A DNA stretch of 64,000 nt. Origin: Calonectria ilicicola. Its lineage: Eukaryota; Ascomycota; Sordariomycetes; Hypocreales; Nectriaceae. Position 1 is the stretch's first letter. Every line of letters starts with the position of its first letter. Below the pieces are notes generated by a model. That model saw nothing but the letters and a program-made list of their open reading frames with translations, made no database searches and was not told the DNA's origin. Positions 37,545 through 50,718 of the stretch are shown piece after piece. Location: NCBI GenBank assembly GCA_020809705.1, contig CP085826.1:2294001-2358000 (forward strand), in the 5' to 3' direction. The position numbers were made by a program, and so were the translations under genes.

Positions 37545-37667
37545 ATGGCTACCTCTGAGCATAACGGCCAGCCAGTTGCCGTCGACAACTGCTGCACCAG
37601 CTGCTGCAAAGCAAGCGACCTGGGCACTCATGACTATTGCGGAACCTGTCCCAAGTGTCCCACATAG
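37545..37667 (+). CDS. 40-residue Cys-rich protein, metallothionein-like
   Basis: An ATG in the context GGAATGG opens a 40-codon frame ending TAG at 37665-37667. Seven of its 40 residues are Cys, arranged CC-x2-CC-x10-C-x2-C-x2-C (positions 16, 17, 20, 21, 32, 35, 38). There is only one aromatic residue (Tyr31), no signal peptide and a Lys/Ser-containing spacer. Small size, clustered Cys pairs and CxxC steps are what fungal metallothioneins and related metal-binding peptides show, so a role in copper/zinc/cadmium buffering in the cytosol is inferred. A TATA box and a long pyrimidine-rich leader upstream look like a strong, regulated promoter. It could also be a chance frame; no secreted-effector features are present. 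Confidence 0.55.
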   Translation: MATSEHNGQPVAVDNCCTSCCKASDLGTHDYCGTCPKCPT

Positions 37668-38245
37668 CCCAGCGAAACCCGCCGAATCATTATTTCGTTC
37701 CCTATCATCCAAGTAAAGATGACATGGAGGATCCATATTTCGCCGTCCTCTTTTAATATTTCAACCCAAACACCTCTTCTTAAAGGATTCAGCCACATGG
37801 CATGGCGCTGGCTCTAATTGTCATCCATTGCTCGTGTAGATGAATATTGGCAGGTTTCTCATCTCCAACCGCAACATCATAGCCTGGCACCATTGCTCTG
37901 CCATCACCATAGTTCATGGTGCGGTTCTCGCCGTCACTTTCAAGAGTCCAGGTCCTTATGAAGGAGTCAAGATTGAGTCGAGTTAAGGATATGACAGATG
38001 AATAGAATACACCTGTTGTTTGTGTCCTTCATTGCTGAGCTTAAGCATCATCCATTCATGACATTATTCCTCATACATGCCAAATATTTCCAAAATCTAG
38101 TCAAGATGGGTCCATCGGATCATGCGCGGCGATTCAACAACATCAAGTAGATCAATGAGAGAGTGCCAGGAGTGCCGTCATGCGAAACCAATGCTCCGCA
38201 TCATGCACACGACAACATGATACCTCCAGTAATCTTGCAGGCAAA
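37668..38245. other. Intergenic region, convergent 3' ends
   Basis: About 580 bp between the small Cys-rich ORF and the stop codon of EXO70 on the other strand. It probably holds both 3' untranslated regions. No gene, repeat or RNA was recognised. Confidence 0.5.
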
Positions 38246-40208
38246 TTATGATGCTAGACTCATAAAAACGGCAGCAATTGAAGATTTATCATACTTGACG
38301 TACTTGCCTTTCCCCTTGTCAATCTCGTGGTATCTGTCCCAAAATCGGTCATATAGGGGTTGTAGCTTCTGACGAATGTCTTCCCCAAACATCCGACGTA
38401 CCTCACGCTCCATACTGTACGATTTGTGTCTCGAGACCATATCATCGAAAGCACCGTTGAACTGTGTAAACTTCTCCTTGATTTTATCCTTGTCTTTGCT
38501 CCCCAATCCTTTGATGACAGACGCGGAGTCGGCCTGACCAGAAGTAGGGCGGTGGGAGCGGTTGGTGTGGATGGTGTCAAAGAGGTGTACTGAAAGATCC
38601 TTGCAGACGTCGGTGTAAGCCATAGTCGCCTTCTTTCGCCATTGATCAAGACTGTCCAGTTTCCCGTCGAGCAGAGGTGCCAAGTCAGAATCACGCACCA
38701 TGCGCTCAATAATAATGACAGCATTGGCAATAAACACTCCTGTAACCGCCTTGCCCTTCAATAGCATGCGCGCCTTTTGATCCAGGGAGAGAAGGAGGAC
38801 ATCAATGGTATCCAAGCAGTAATGAGAAAAGATGTCTCGACCATCGGCCCCGATGTCAAATGAAGCAAGGCTGGGAATAGCATCAGTCGAACGGCCGTTG
38901 GATGCAGCGCTCGATTTCCAGCCACCGTCGCCGAGCGAAACCATTATGCTTGAAATAGGCCGCAGAAATTCCACCATGACCTGTAATCTTTGCATTGTCT
39001 CTGACACAATAGGTATCGGAGCGCCGTCAGCCGGTAGAATTTGCAGAGCACCAATCTTTCGCTTTGTATCCTCCAACAATTCGGAGAGGGAGGATTTGGC
39101 CGTTTCTCGAACTGGCTTCAAAGCCGCCGCCAGCGCGCCTTTGAGTTCGCCAGTTCGTGTGTCTAGATTGCCAGACAGCGCAGATAAAATTTCAGTTACC
39201 TCATAGGCCAAGTAGCAATCTGTGTTAAGATGAGCCTTAATGTGAGCATTGAGCTCACGTAAAGTTCGCGCTAGCTCTGCCATAGCAGCTTGACACGTTG
39301 CCTGAAACACAGCACCCCAGTCCTCCCGTGTAAAAATGCTACAGACGTTGTCATATTCGGCGAGGAATAGGCCCTCCATAGCTTGTGCATAGGTTCCGAT
39401 GCCGTTTGTACCCGTTCGGTAGATGGCGTCTGGGTTTTTCTTCTTTGCTGTGTTGACACTTGCAGCTGCCAGGTTGGCCAAAGAGAAGGATAGATAGGGT
39501 CCGCGAACTTCGGCATATATTTTAGCGACTGGTGATTCCTGACCTCCCTGTGGCTGGCTGGCTGCTACATATGAATAAACTAGACCCAGCCGTGCAATCT
39601 TGTCCTGAGAAAGGACTGGGAAGGGTTTGTCTTTGGTGATATAATGCAGCGGCTCAATTGAACGGGGCGTTTCGGCACGGAGCAATTTGTCGAAATGGTT
39701 TTCGAGCTGGCTATTACCTGACTTGATGAGACGAGCAAGATCAGCCATGGTCTGCTGGTTGGCACGTAGGTTCGATGCCTGCATATCTGTCAAAGACTTA
39801 TTTAAACGCTTAATAGAGGCCAAGTAATTAGGGAGACCAGCTTTGTCTGGCCCGACCCGTATAATCTGCTCCTCGTCATTCTTGCTATCTGCAGGTTGGC
39901 GGAGGCGATCGATGGCGGCAAGCACAGCATCAATGTCTACCCCAGGTTAGCAATGGTTGGCGTGACGCGCTCAAGGCCATATCAGGAGGCTCACTGTTCC
40001 CAAGCGTCTGCAATCGCCTGGTTTCTCCGTTCAAGGGGCCAGTAACATCATGGACACTTTTCCCAGTGGCATCAAGTCGGCCGAGGCAAGACTGAATCTT
40101 CTTCGTCAATTGCGTTGTCTTCTCCAGGCGTGAGTTCAACACATCAACCTCAGCTCGCGCCTCCTCATCGAGGGTACTGTGAGTGCTGGTGGCAAGGCCA
40201 ACGGCCAT
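38246..40208 (-). CDS. EXO70: Exocyst complex component EXO70
   Basis: Two exons on the minus strand (39995-40208 and 38246-39936; 58-nt intron with a GCTAAC branch site) encode 634 residues, the usual fungal length. EXO70 is one of the eight exocyst subunits that tether secretory vesicles to the plasma membrane at sites of polarised growth, binding PI(4,5)P2 and Rho GTPases. Residues 15-100 form a predicted coiled coil rich in Leu, Glu and Lys. The rest is the all-helical Exo70 fold, recognised by its order of segments (RLGLVYSYVA, EYDNVCSIFTREDWG) and the basic C-terminal end (DKGKGKYVKYDKSSIAAVFM), the part that contacts membrane lipids in yeast. The ATG at 40208 lies back to back with MCM3, 343 bp apart. 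Confidence 0.92.
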
Positions 40209-40551
40209 GGCTTGAGCATAAAAATGATGCGACTCGTTTTGGCGATGGCAGAACAGAGTGCGTACAACGACGCACGTTGAAGCGGATTCCAGGGCGTCGG
40301 GGAGTGAAGTCAGTTACCAAGTGTCTGTCTAATGACGTGCCAGCCACACAGCGCTGCTGAGCCACATGTGCTCAACGCGCCTTCAGCCCCTCCCACTTTA
40401 CGCGAAAAAATACGCGTCCCTGTAGCAACGCGGACGTTTTCTTGAGAACAGCTCTAACTCACCACCAAAGCGTATTGTTACCCCTCGCCCCTCACTCATC
40501 CCTTGCTCAAACCGCAGTTGAGAGGCGCCAAATTGCACCTCAGCCGACAGC
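40209..40551. promoter_or_regulatory. Divergent EXO70/MCM3 promoter with G1/S-type elements
   Basis: Within this 343-bp region are ACGCGT (40412-40417), the MluI cell-cycle box bound by MBF; CGCGAAA (40401-40407), an SBF/SCB-type box; and GGCGCCAAA (40524-40532), which read on the other strand is the E2F-type TTTGGCGCC. All lie within 150 bp of the MCM3 start codon. MCM genes are expressed at G1/S in yeast through such boxes, so cell-cycle control of MCM3 is likely; this is inference from motifs only. Confidence 0.55.
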
Positions 40552-43335
<2,784 letters not shown>

Positions 43336-43566
43336 GACGACAACAATGACGATATGAACTTGTTTGATGCTAGAGAAGAAACAACTTGATTAATAACAAT
43401 GTATACTAAAATGCGTCGGTCGTGTCGGCTCCATGTATGCGGTGAACTCTACAAGAGCCTAGTTAGGACAAACATGAGGTAAAAAGTAAGACAAGTACTA
43501 TTCTATTGGTCTGCTCTAGTTCCCACTGCTGTAGCCCAAAATGAATATATATACATTGCCAAGTTC

Positions 43567-45099
43567 TCAGAGCAGTTGTTTAAATTCGCACAATCGTGTC
43601 TGCACACCCTGCCCATTCCAGGTTTCCTGGCCATCCATATCCCTCCCCAGTACTGGTACGCCAACTTGCTCGATGGCAAAACTGGCTGCAATGGTGCCCC
43701 AAATAGCGGCTTCCTCAACACTCTCGCCACGGGCAAGAGCAACGCCCAAGCCACCCAAGAAAGTGTTGCCTCCCCCTGTTGGATCTACCACTTTGGAGAC
43801 ATTCTGATGGTAGGCCGGTATCCATTTTTCAATGCCCGGGTCAACTTCGATCTCTTCGCGAGCAACGAAACCATCGGAGTCTTGGAGAAGGCCAGCGAAG
43901 AGAGCCTCCATGTCCGTATCAGGCTGGAGGCCACCTCGAACATAATCCTTCTTGCGACGCTTGGTGGTCGCACCAGGATCGCGCTGCCTTTTTCTCCCAC
44001 CATTCTTCGCAATGTAGCACCCTTTGTCCCCAGCCCGCACGACGAGAGTAAATGATTGAAGCGGCATACTGGCAAGGAGCTGCTCGCAGGCACGCTCGAT
44101 GGCCGTGGTTGAAATCTCACCAGTTTCGGGATCAAGTCCATCGTCACCCATGAAGCCCGCTAGTTCGGTGTGGTTGGGGCTGCAGATATCGACGAGGGGT
44201 AGTGTATTGGTGCAGTTGAGTAGTTCATCAGGGGTGCACAAATCAGGCACTGGTTCCCAAATAAATAAGGGTTTTGAGTATGATTCCGGAGGTACTGTCC
44301 TCTTTCGAAGTTTGGTGATCTCAGACACAAGCTCTCTACATCGTGTAGGGGAGCATATGAGATGGAACGAGCGTGATTGAAGAAGCGCCGGGGTAAGATC
44401 TTCACCAGTGAGACGCTTCTTAGGCGTGAGATACTTGAAAGCACGTTTTTCGTCAGTTCCCTCATAACCATTCCAACCACGGGTAGTTAGGCGAAGGCTA
44501 TCATGGCGGAAAATGGCTGACGTTGACCAGCTATCAATTAAGGTAGATAACGCAGGTGGAAAGTCCGATCCTTGGTCAACAATCCAACCAACTGAGGACG
44601 AAATGGGTGGCGGAGAGAACAAACGAGCACCGAGAGCAGAATAAGTGCCGGCGCCACCAAGAATATTCTTCACTGGAGGAGTTGGAGGAATAAAGTCTAT
44701 GTCGTCTTGATGATTCATTATCATGAGATGTCAGCAATTGTTTCAGCACGCCGCCCGTGAAATTTATCAAGCCGGTGAGGAGTGAGGGAACTCAGTTATG
44801 GGAAGAAACTAACCGATGATGAACATGCCCAGGGTAACAAAATCAATGGGAGCGTCCCGCTGTTGCACTCGATTATCGCCGCATGACTCTTCAGTGGAGA
44901 GTGGTTGAGGTTGCAAGTTGGATTGCTGATCTTCGGTACATTGGTTCTGGTTTAACGTGAGTTCTTCATTTTTCGGTAGCCGTGGCTGCTCGGGTAGCTC
45001 CTCAGCCAGCTCCTTGAGGCCCTCTAGACTAGCATTCTGATCTTGAACCTCATCCTGGGCTTGGTCCAGCTGTTGATCATTGATAGTCTCCGTCTCCAT
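43567..45099 (-). CDS. MAK32-like PfkB-fold protein (probable pseudokinase)
   Basis: Two exons (44814-45099, 43567-44705; 108-nt intron) encode 474 residues. A 90-residue Gln/Glu-rich low-complexity N-terminus precedes a ribokinase/PfkB fold: LGMFIID at its start, NILGGAGTYSALGARL, and the C-terminal signature DPTGGGNTFLGG (403-414). This arrangement matches the fungal Mak32 group; yeast MAK32 is needed for stable maintenance of L-A double-stranded RNA virus particles. In active PfkB kinases the last residue of the GAGD motif is the catalytic Asp; here it is Asn409, so phosphoryl transfer is doubtful. A basic insertion (GGRKRQRDPGATTKRRKKD) resembles a bipartite nuclear signal. The ATG at 45099 was preferred because the upstream extension of the frame has no ATG. 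Confidence 0.8.
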
Positions 45100-46473
45100 G
45101 GTAGTGGTTTGTTCACAATACGCCCGAATGTAAACGCGAGGCGCACAGTGACTCAAGCAACAAATGCTCTGACCCTCGCACAGCTAGCTCATGGACCCTC
45201 TTGGCAAAAAGTAGGTTTGTGGAAAAACTGGATACGCATCAACGAATTTACTTCAATCCGTGTTCAGCGTTGTTCGCTCATGAGATCCGTATCTAACGTG
45301 AAATTGATGCTTGCACGTTACAGCTTGCGACTACAGCTAGGGTACGTCGTGTATTGATTCAAGCAGGCCAGCGTTGTTGTTTCTGGGCGGTCTGAAGTTG
45401 GGCTGAGTTGGGTGGGACTGGACGTACAGTAGATCCGCGTCTGGCTTATCAGTCCCATGCTGGTATTGGTGGATGGGTCAGAAAGTCCTAGTCCAATACG
45501 ACCGAGCAAGGGACAATACCTCAGCTTCAATGTCGGGGTACCCATAGAATACTTGTCGAAGATTTCCGATGTGGATACCCGCCCAGGTACCTGCCCAGGT
45601 ACCTGCCCAGCTAAAGAGGAACCAGCCCTTTTGCTGTAAATTAGCGGCCCTCGCAGTAAGTGATTGCACGAAACTCAAATCGCATGCTGCCGTTCCGGCT
45701 ATAGCCCAAGGGCGAGTACCGATTCGGCGGGCTTTCAGGTTTTGTGCCACCGGTACTTCTGCGCAAAACATGAGGTGTAGTGGCATCCACACTTGACCTC
45801 CGGGATTACCTTTTCTGCTGCTAAGCCACGTGTACTTGGCGAATGGAGGTGAATTCGCCGTATAACTAATTTGGGGTTATAAATCATCATCAGTGGTGTG
45901 GATTGATAGAAATAAATCTTAGCGATGAGACTAACCATTAAGAGTGAATTCATGGTAACTACAACACAAATATCCCGAACAGTCAATTGCTACTTGGATT
46001 GGAGAAACTCTAGGGTAAGAACTGGTGTTTATTTACGTAAAGTTTGAAGTGGTTGGCGCCTGGAACAGATGCCTGGCATGCAGCTCGGCTCAGGGGCCCT
46101 GAGGCACAGCCATTCCGGCTGTAGGCAATATGCTAGCGCAAGCTAGCACCACCTATACCTTAAGCCAGGAATCGTGAGCTTGCCAGTAGAGGACCAACCA
46201 CATCACCAAACTCAGGTAACTACATTCCCAATCATCACATCTCAACCACGCTCCTCTCTTCAGAACCAGGCACCCAAGCAACCTGCGCCTCCCTGTCTGT
46301 CACATATAGTACCGAGGCAGCAGATTGCAGTACCTAACCTACTCCCAGGTTGTTTCTCCTATTCGCCTCGCAGCCCCTTGCGAGACATCTTCGTCAAACT
46401 ACAATCATCTCATCTGCCCTTCGCTCATTGCGATTCAGAGCAGCGCTCAGCGTGAGCAGTAGAAGCTCCGAAA
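45100..46473. other. Divergent intergenic region MAK32-like / CAP
   Basis: About 1.4 kb without a supported gene. It contains a short tandem repeat of GCCCAGGTACCT (45581-45610, two full units and a half; each contains the palindrome AGGTACCT) and an inverted GCTAGC..GCTAGC pair near 46132-46147. The pyrimidine-rich 46200-46470 stretch is probably the leader of CAP. Confidence 0.5.
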
Positions 46474-48334
46474 ATGGCTGCTCCAAACCACATGCACAAT
46501 CTGACGACGCTTATCAAGCGGTACGGCAACTTCCATTACCTTGCCCGCATCGCCTGCGGGCTGTTTGTCTACCATATCTGACTTCTGCTCCTAGTCTCGA
46601 AGCTGCCACATCTCGACTCGAGGATATCGCTTCCTCGACTGATATCCCTCCCACCAATGCTGCTCCGGCGAACCCTTCTGCCGTGTCACCTCCTGCCACA
46701 TCTACCATTTCGACGCCTCCTGCCGCCGCTGCGCCGCCGAAGCCTGCCGCCGAACCCCTCCCTGAATCCATCGAAGAATTTGATGCCTTCCTGAGCTCTG
46801 CCGTTGAAAAATATGTCAAGCTTAGTAACGACCTAGGCGGGCTCATTGCCAAGCAGGTTCGTATCCCCCACCAAGCTTGCTGTTATGCTGTAGATGGAAT
46901 CATGGGCTCTCTTTTGCTTTAGAACCTAACCATTCCGTGTCTAGGCTGCACTGGTTCGGAAGGGTCTTGAGGAACAGCGCAAATTCCTCTTTATTTCGAC
47001 CAAAGCTAAGAAACCTGATCTTAACGGTGCTGAGATGGCACTATACCAGGAGCTCCTGAAGCCCATAAACGAATCTCTTATGGCAGTAACCGATCTCAAG
47101 GACAAGAACCGACCTGACCCAATGCTTACACACCTCAGCACCGTTGCCGAAGGTATTATGGTTCTCGCATGGGTTACAGTTGATAATCGCCCCTACAAGC
47201 ATGTTGAAGAATGTCTCGGCTCTGCTCAATTCTTCGGCAACAGGGTTCTCAAAGAGCAAAAAGACAAGTGCGGACCCGTGGGCTCACCTTTATAATACAG
47301 GCTTTGCTAATGCTGTTACCATAGGGATGTTAAGCAGATCGAATGGGTTCAGGCGTTCTACCAGCTTTTCCGCGATCTAGCCGAATACGTTAAACAGTAC
47401 TTCCCCAATGGCATTGTATGGAACCCTCAAGGGGCATCAGCAGAGGAAGTTATCAAGTCACTTTCTTCCAGCTCCCGCCCTCCTGCAGCCCCTGCACCTC
47501 CTGCTGGAGGTGCACCACCCCCACCTCCACCTCCCGGTCCGCCCCCAGTTCTGGAGATCAAGGCAGAACCGACTCCCGCTGCGCCTGCGTCCGGTGGCTT
47601 CGGGGCTGTGTTCTCTGAGTTGAACAAGGGCGAGTCAGTCACAAAGGGCTTGCGGAAGGTGGACAAGTCTGAGATGACACACAAGAACCCGTCTCTCCGC
47701 GCCAGTTCTACTGTATCAGATCGCGATGGTTCAATTCGTGGCAAGAGTCCAGCACCGGGCAAGAAGCCCAAGCCCGAGAGTATGCGAGTTAAGAAGCCCT
47801 CGAAGAAGGAACTCGAAGGGAACAAGTGGACAGTTGTAAGCTAATTTTGACGAGCCACAAATCTTGCCTGCTTTACTAACGTTAGATAAGGAAAACTATG
47901 AGAAAGAGGCCCAACCTATCGAGATCGAGGCGTCTTTGTCACATTCTGTTCTTATCAGCCGATGCAACAACACAACGATTATTGTCAAGGGTAAAGCGAA
48001 CCAAGTGACCATCGAAAATTCAACCCGACTTTCCCTCATTGTGGACACATTGGTCTCGACTGTTGACGTTGTCAAGGCCCAGAATTTCGCGCTGCAGGTC
48101 ATGGGCACTATACCAACTGTCATGCTGGATCAGGTCGATGGGGCCCAAATTTACTTCAGCAAAGAAAGCACCGGCACCAAGGTCTTCACGAGCAAATCGG
48201 ATGGAATCAACTTGAATGTCATTTCTGGCCCAGATGATGACTACAAAGAAGTCCCTTTGCCATCCCAGATCTGCTCGTATTATGACGAGGCCAAGGGCGA
48301 TCTGGTCAATGAGATTGTAGCTCATGCTGGTTAA
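46474..48334 (+). CDS. Cyclase-associated protein CAP/Srv2
   Basis: Five exons (46474-46520, 46595-46856, 46945-47267, 47325-47835, 47891-48334; introns 55-88 nt) encode 528 residues, the normal length. CAP binds adenylyl cyclase through its N-terminus and recycles ADP-actin monomers together with cofilin and profilin. The N-terminal RLE..RLE heptad (R16-E18, R23-E25) is the cyclase-binding, oligomer-forming helix. A helical folded domain (about 80-245) and a proline-rich stretch (262-285, with a run of seven Pro) follow, then the WH2-like segment. The C-terminal beta-helix CARP domain (382-528) begins ENYEKEAQPIEIEASLSHSV. The acceptor at 47890 was chosen over an earlier AG because only it keeps the frame. 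Confidence 0.93.
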
Positions 48335-48738
48335 ATGGATGACTTCTGCTACGGAACTTGAATATATTGCAACCTATAAAACTAAGACATCTTGAGCTTC
48401 CGCATTTTGTCACGTTAGGTTTTCCCCGTGTATAGTTTAGGATTCGGATGGCAACACCGAACGTTCCAAATAGCGTGTTTAACTTGCTGATTTTCTTTGA
48501 CAATAAAGATATTGGCTGAGATATTATGTTTTCCTCATAGTTCCTGCATCGGATGAAATAAGATGGCGTGTAAATAAGTGGTAACGCTAGAATACATGGC
48601 ACACCTGCGGCAATTAAACAGAAGGAAGCAAGTTGGAATAGCCTGATCATCCCGAATAGTGTCTCAGTAACTCCTTTCACATGCATAATGTGTGAATGAT
48701 GCTGAACTTGGTCTATAAAAATAAATGGGCGCGTAGAT
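48335..48738. other. Convergent 3' region between CAP and carnitine acetyltransferase
   Basis: About 400 bp of lower GC between two stop codons. Probably both 3' untranslated regions; no gene or repeat seen. Confidence 0.5.
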
Positions 48739-50718
48739 CTATAGTTTTGCCTTGGGTGACTCAATGGTGGGCAAGAGGAGATCCCGCATCTCGCTGGCAG
48801 CCTCATTGAGGTAGTAGCTCATTCGGTCACTTCCCAAGCGCTTGGAAACCACATTGAAGTTCAGACTGTTAAAACATGTTAGCGCTACGTTTGCATGAAA
48901 TGGATTCTCGTCTGGGGAGGGGGAAAGTGGTTCCTGACCTGTTCTCGTTGATCATGTAGGCAATGCCAAATCCGCCATCAATTACCTGACTCCATCCGTA
49001 TCCGTTGAAAAACTCTGAGCTTAGTTGGGAGGTGGACAGGTACCATGAACTAGAGTAAGCATAGGCAGGATCCTTGTAAATGGCGGGAATCTCCTCCCCA
49101 GGCCCAAGAAGACGCTTGAGGCCAAACAGATGTCTATCAACACCTTTACCATCCGAAGCTGCAGTGATGTACTCAAGATGGCTATTAATAGCCTTTCGGA
49201 AGAGCTCAACGCGAGCATTGTTATCCAGTGAAGTGTCCGTCATAGCCTGGCACCACGCTACTGAGTCATCGGAGACAGTTCGGCATGTCTCAGTACGGCC
49301 TAGCTGGAAACGCCTGGTGGCAGCGGATTCATAAGTAGGGCGATTCTTGCCGTACATCTTGAAGTAAGCCAATTGGATGATCATCTGGACGTAAGCGTCG
49401 GGAGAGCACTTGAACTTTTTGATGAGGCCCTTTCCATATCCTTGATAGGCCTGGACAGCAAGTTGGTGCTTGGAGATTAACTCATTAAAGTCCTTGGTGG
49501 CACGATCAATTTCAGCCAAGATATCATCATTGGTGTCGAACTTGACAAGTTGAGGCTCGGGGAGGTTGGATCGGATGGTTGGATCAGAGAAGTCGAGCTT
49601 GTTGCCAAAAATGAGATCATTGACATAATCATTTAGACGATGAGTCGGAGTTCCATCCATCATAGAATGTTCTCCCATGAAACCTGCGGTACCATTGTCG
49701 TTGATAATGAACTGCAGAGGCTTGTCGTACCATCGGTTGGCGCCATCGCCGTGCCAGTACTGGTGAGCACGTTCCTCAAGGGTGACAGGAGAGGCATCGT
49801 CAAGGCAGACCACGAAGGAGGCTGACTCAATGATCTCAAGGGCAGCCTTGTTGTTGGTGCTGGCCTTCAACAAAAGCTCGCGGGCATCGGTCCAAATATC
49901 CCGGTTTTCCGATGTTAGAGCACCAACAGGGGGGACTGTCTGAGCAACTTCATAGATGCGCTTGAACTGCTGTTCCAGTTCTGATGTGTTCAGCTGTTTC
50001 CCATCCACCTCGTGCAGGACCTTAAAAAACTGATTCTTGCGGATGACGAGGATATGCTTATTCTCCTCTGGAGAGAACTTGACGGGATAATCAGCGGGTT
50101 TGGCAGCTACACGGGAGGCGTTAAACATCCACTTGTAGCTATCCATGCAAATGGGCAGTTTCTTCATATACTCCGGCTCCAAGGTACCAGCATCGACTTG
50201 CTTTTTAAATTCGAGGGCTGATGTGGTGATGGCGGCGGCACGCTTGGCAGGATCCCGGCGGCGGCGATCATCTCGGTGAGAATAAAAGTAGCTAACATAG
50301 GGGACGACGGGATCTCGGTAAGCAAGATATGCCACCTCGTTCCACCAATCGTAGATCCAGTTCTTCGTGTTGGGGTCTTCGCGGCGGGCGATTAGTTTGT
50401 CTTGCAGCTTAGATCCAACGCCACCGGGTCGGATGAACTCATCCACATTTTTCTTGCTGGTCTCATACTCAGCAGGGGTGAGAATAGGGTGAAGAGTTTT
50501 GAGATAACGTTTCGCAGTCTCCTCGAGGGTAGGGACAGGAAGTCGGGGTAGAGACTCTTGCCATCTTAACATGGGTCCCTTCGACTTATCCTCAACATAT
50601 CCTAACAAATAATTTCGTCAGTGGTGTTTTGTCAGAATGGCGCCAAAATCACATGTGGGTTAGAGGGCCGTTACATACCAGAAGCAGTCGAACTGCTGGC
50701 GCGCTTGGAAGGAGCCAT
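48739..50718 (-). CDS. Carnitine O-acetyltransferase, peroxisomal/mitochondrial
   Basis: Three exons (50679-50718, 48939-50601, 48739-48865; introns 77 and 73 nt) encode 609 residues. The enzyme exchanges acetyl groups between CoA and carnitine so that acetyl units from fatty acids or acetate can cross organelle membranes. Family marks include LPRLPVPTLEETAKRYL near the N-terminus, the catalytic His in GEHSMMDGTP (His325) and the Ser-Thr-Ser substrate-binding segment (WYLSTSQLSSEFF). The last three residues are Ala-Lys-Leu, a canonical type 1 peroxisomal targeting signal, created by the final small exon. In Aspergillus and yeast the major enzyme goes to both peroxisomes and mitochondria. Here the first exon (MAPSKRASSSTASG) is basic and acid-free, which could allow weak mitochondrial import. 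Corresponds to Aspergillus AcuJ / yeast Cat2 by inference. Confidence 0.92.

Noticed and set aside
45478..45796. Frames on both strands around the GCCCAGGTACCT repeat
   Set aside because: Their products are low-complexity (GTWAGTWAG) and no coding signal or domain is present.
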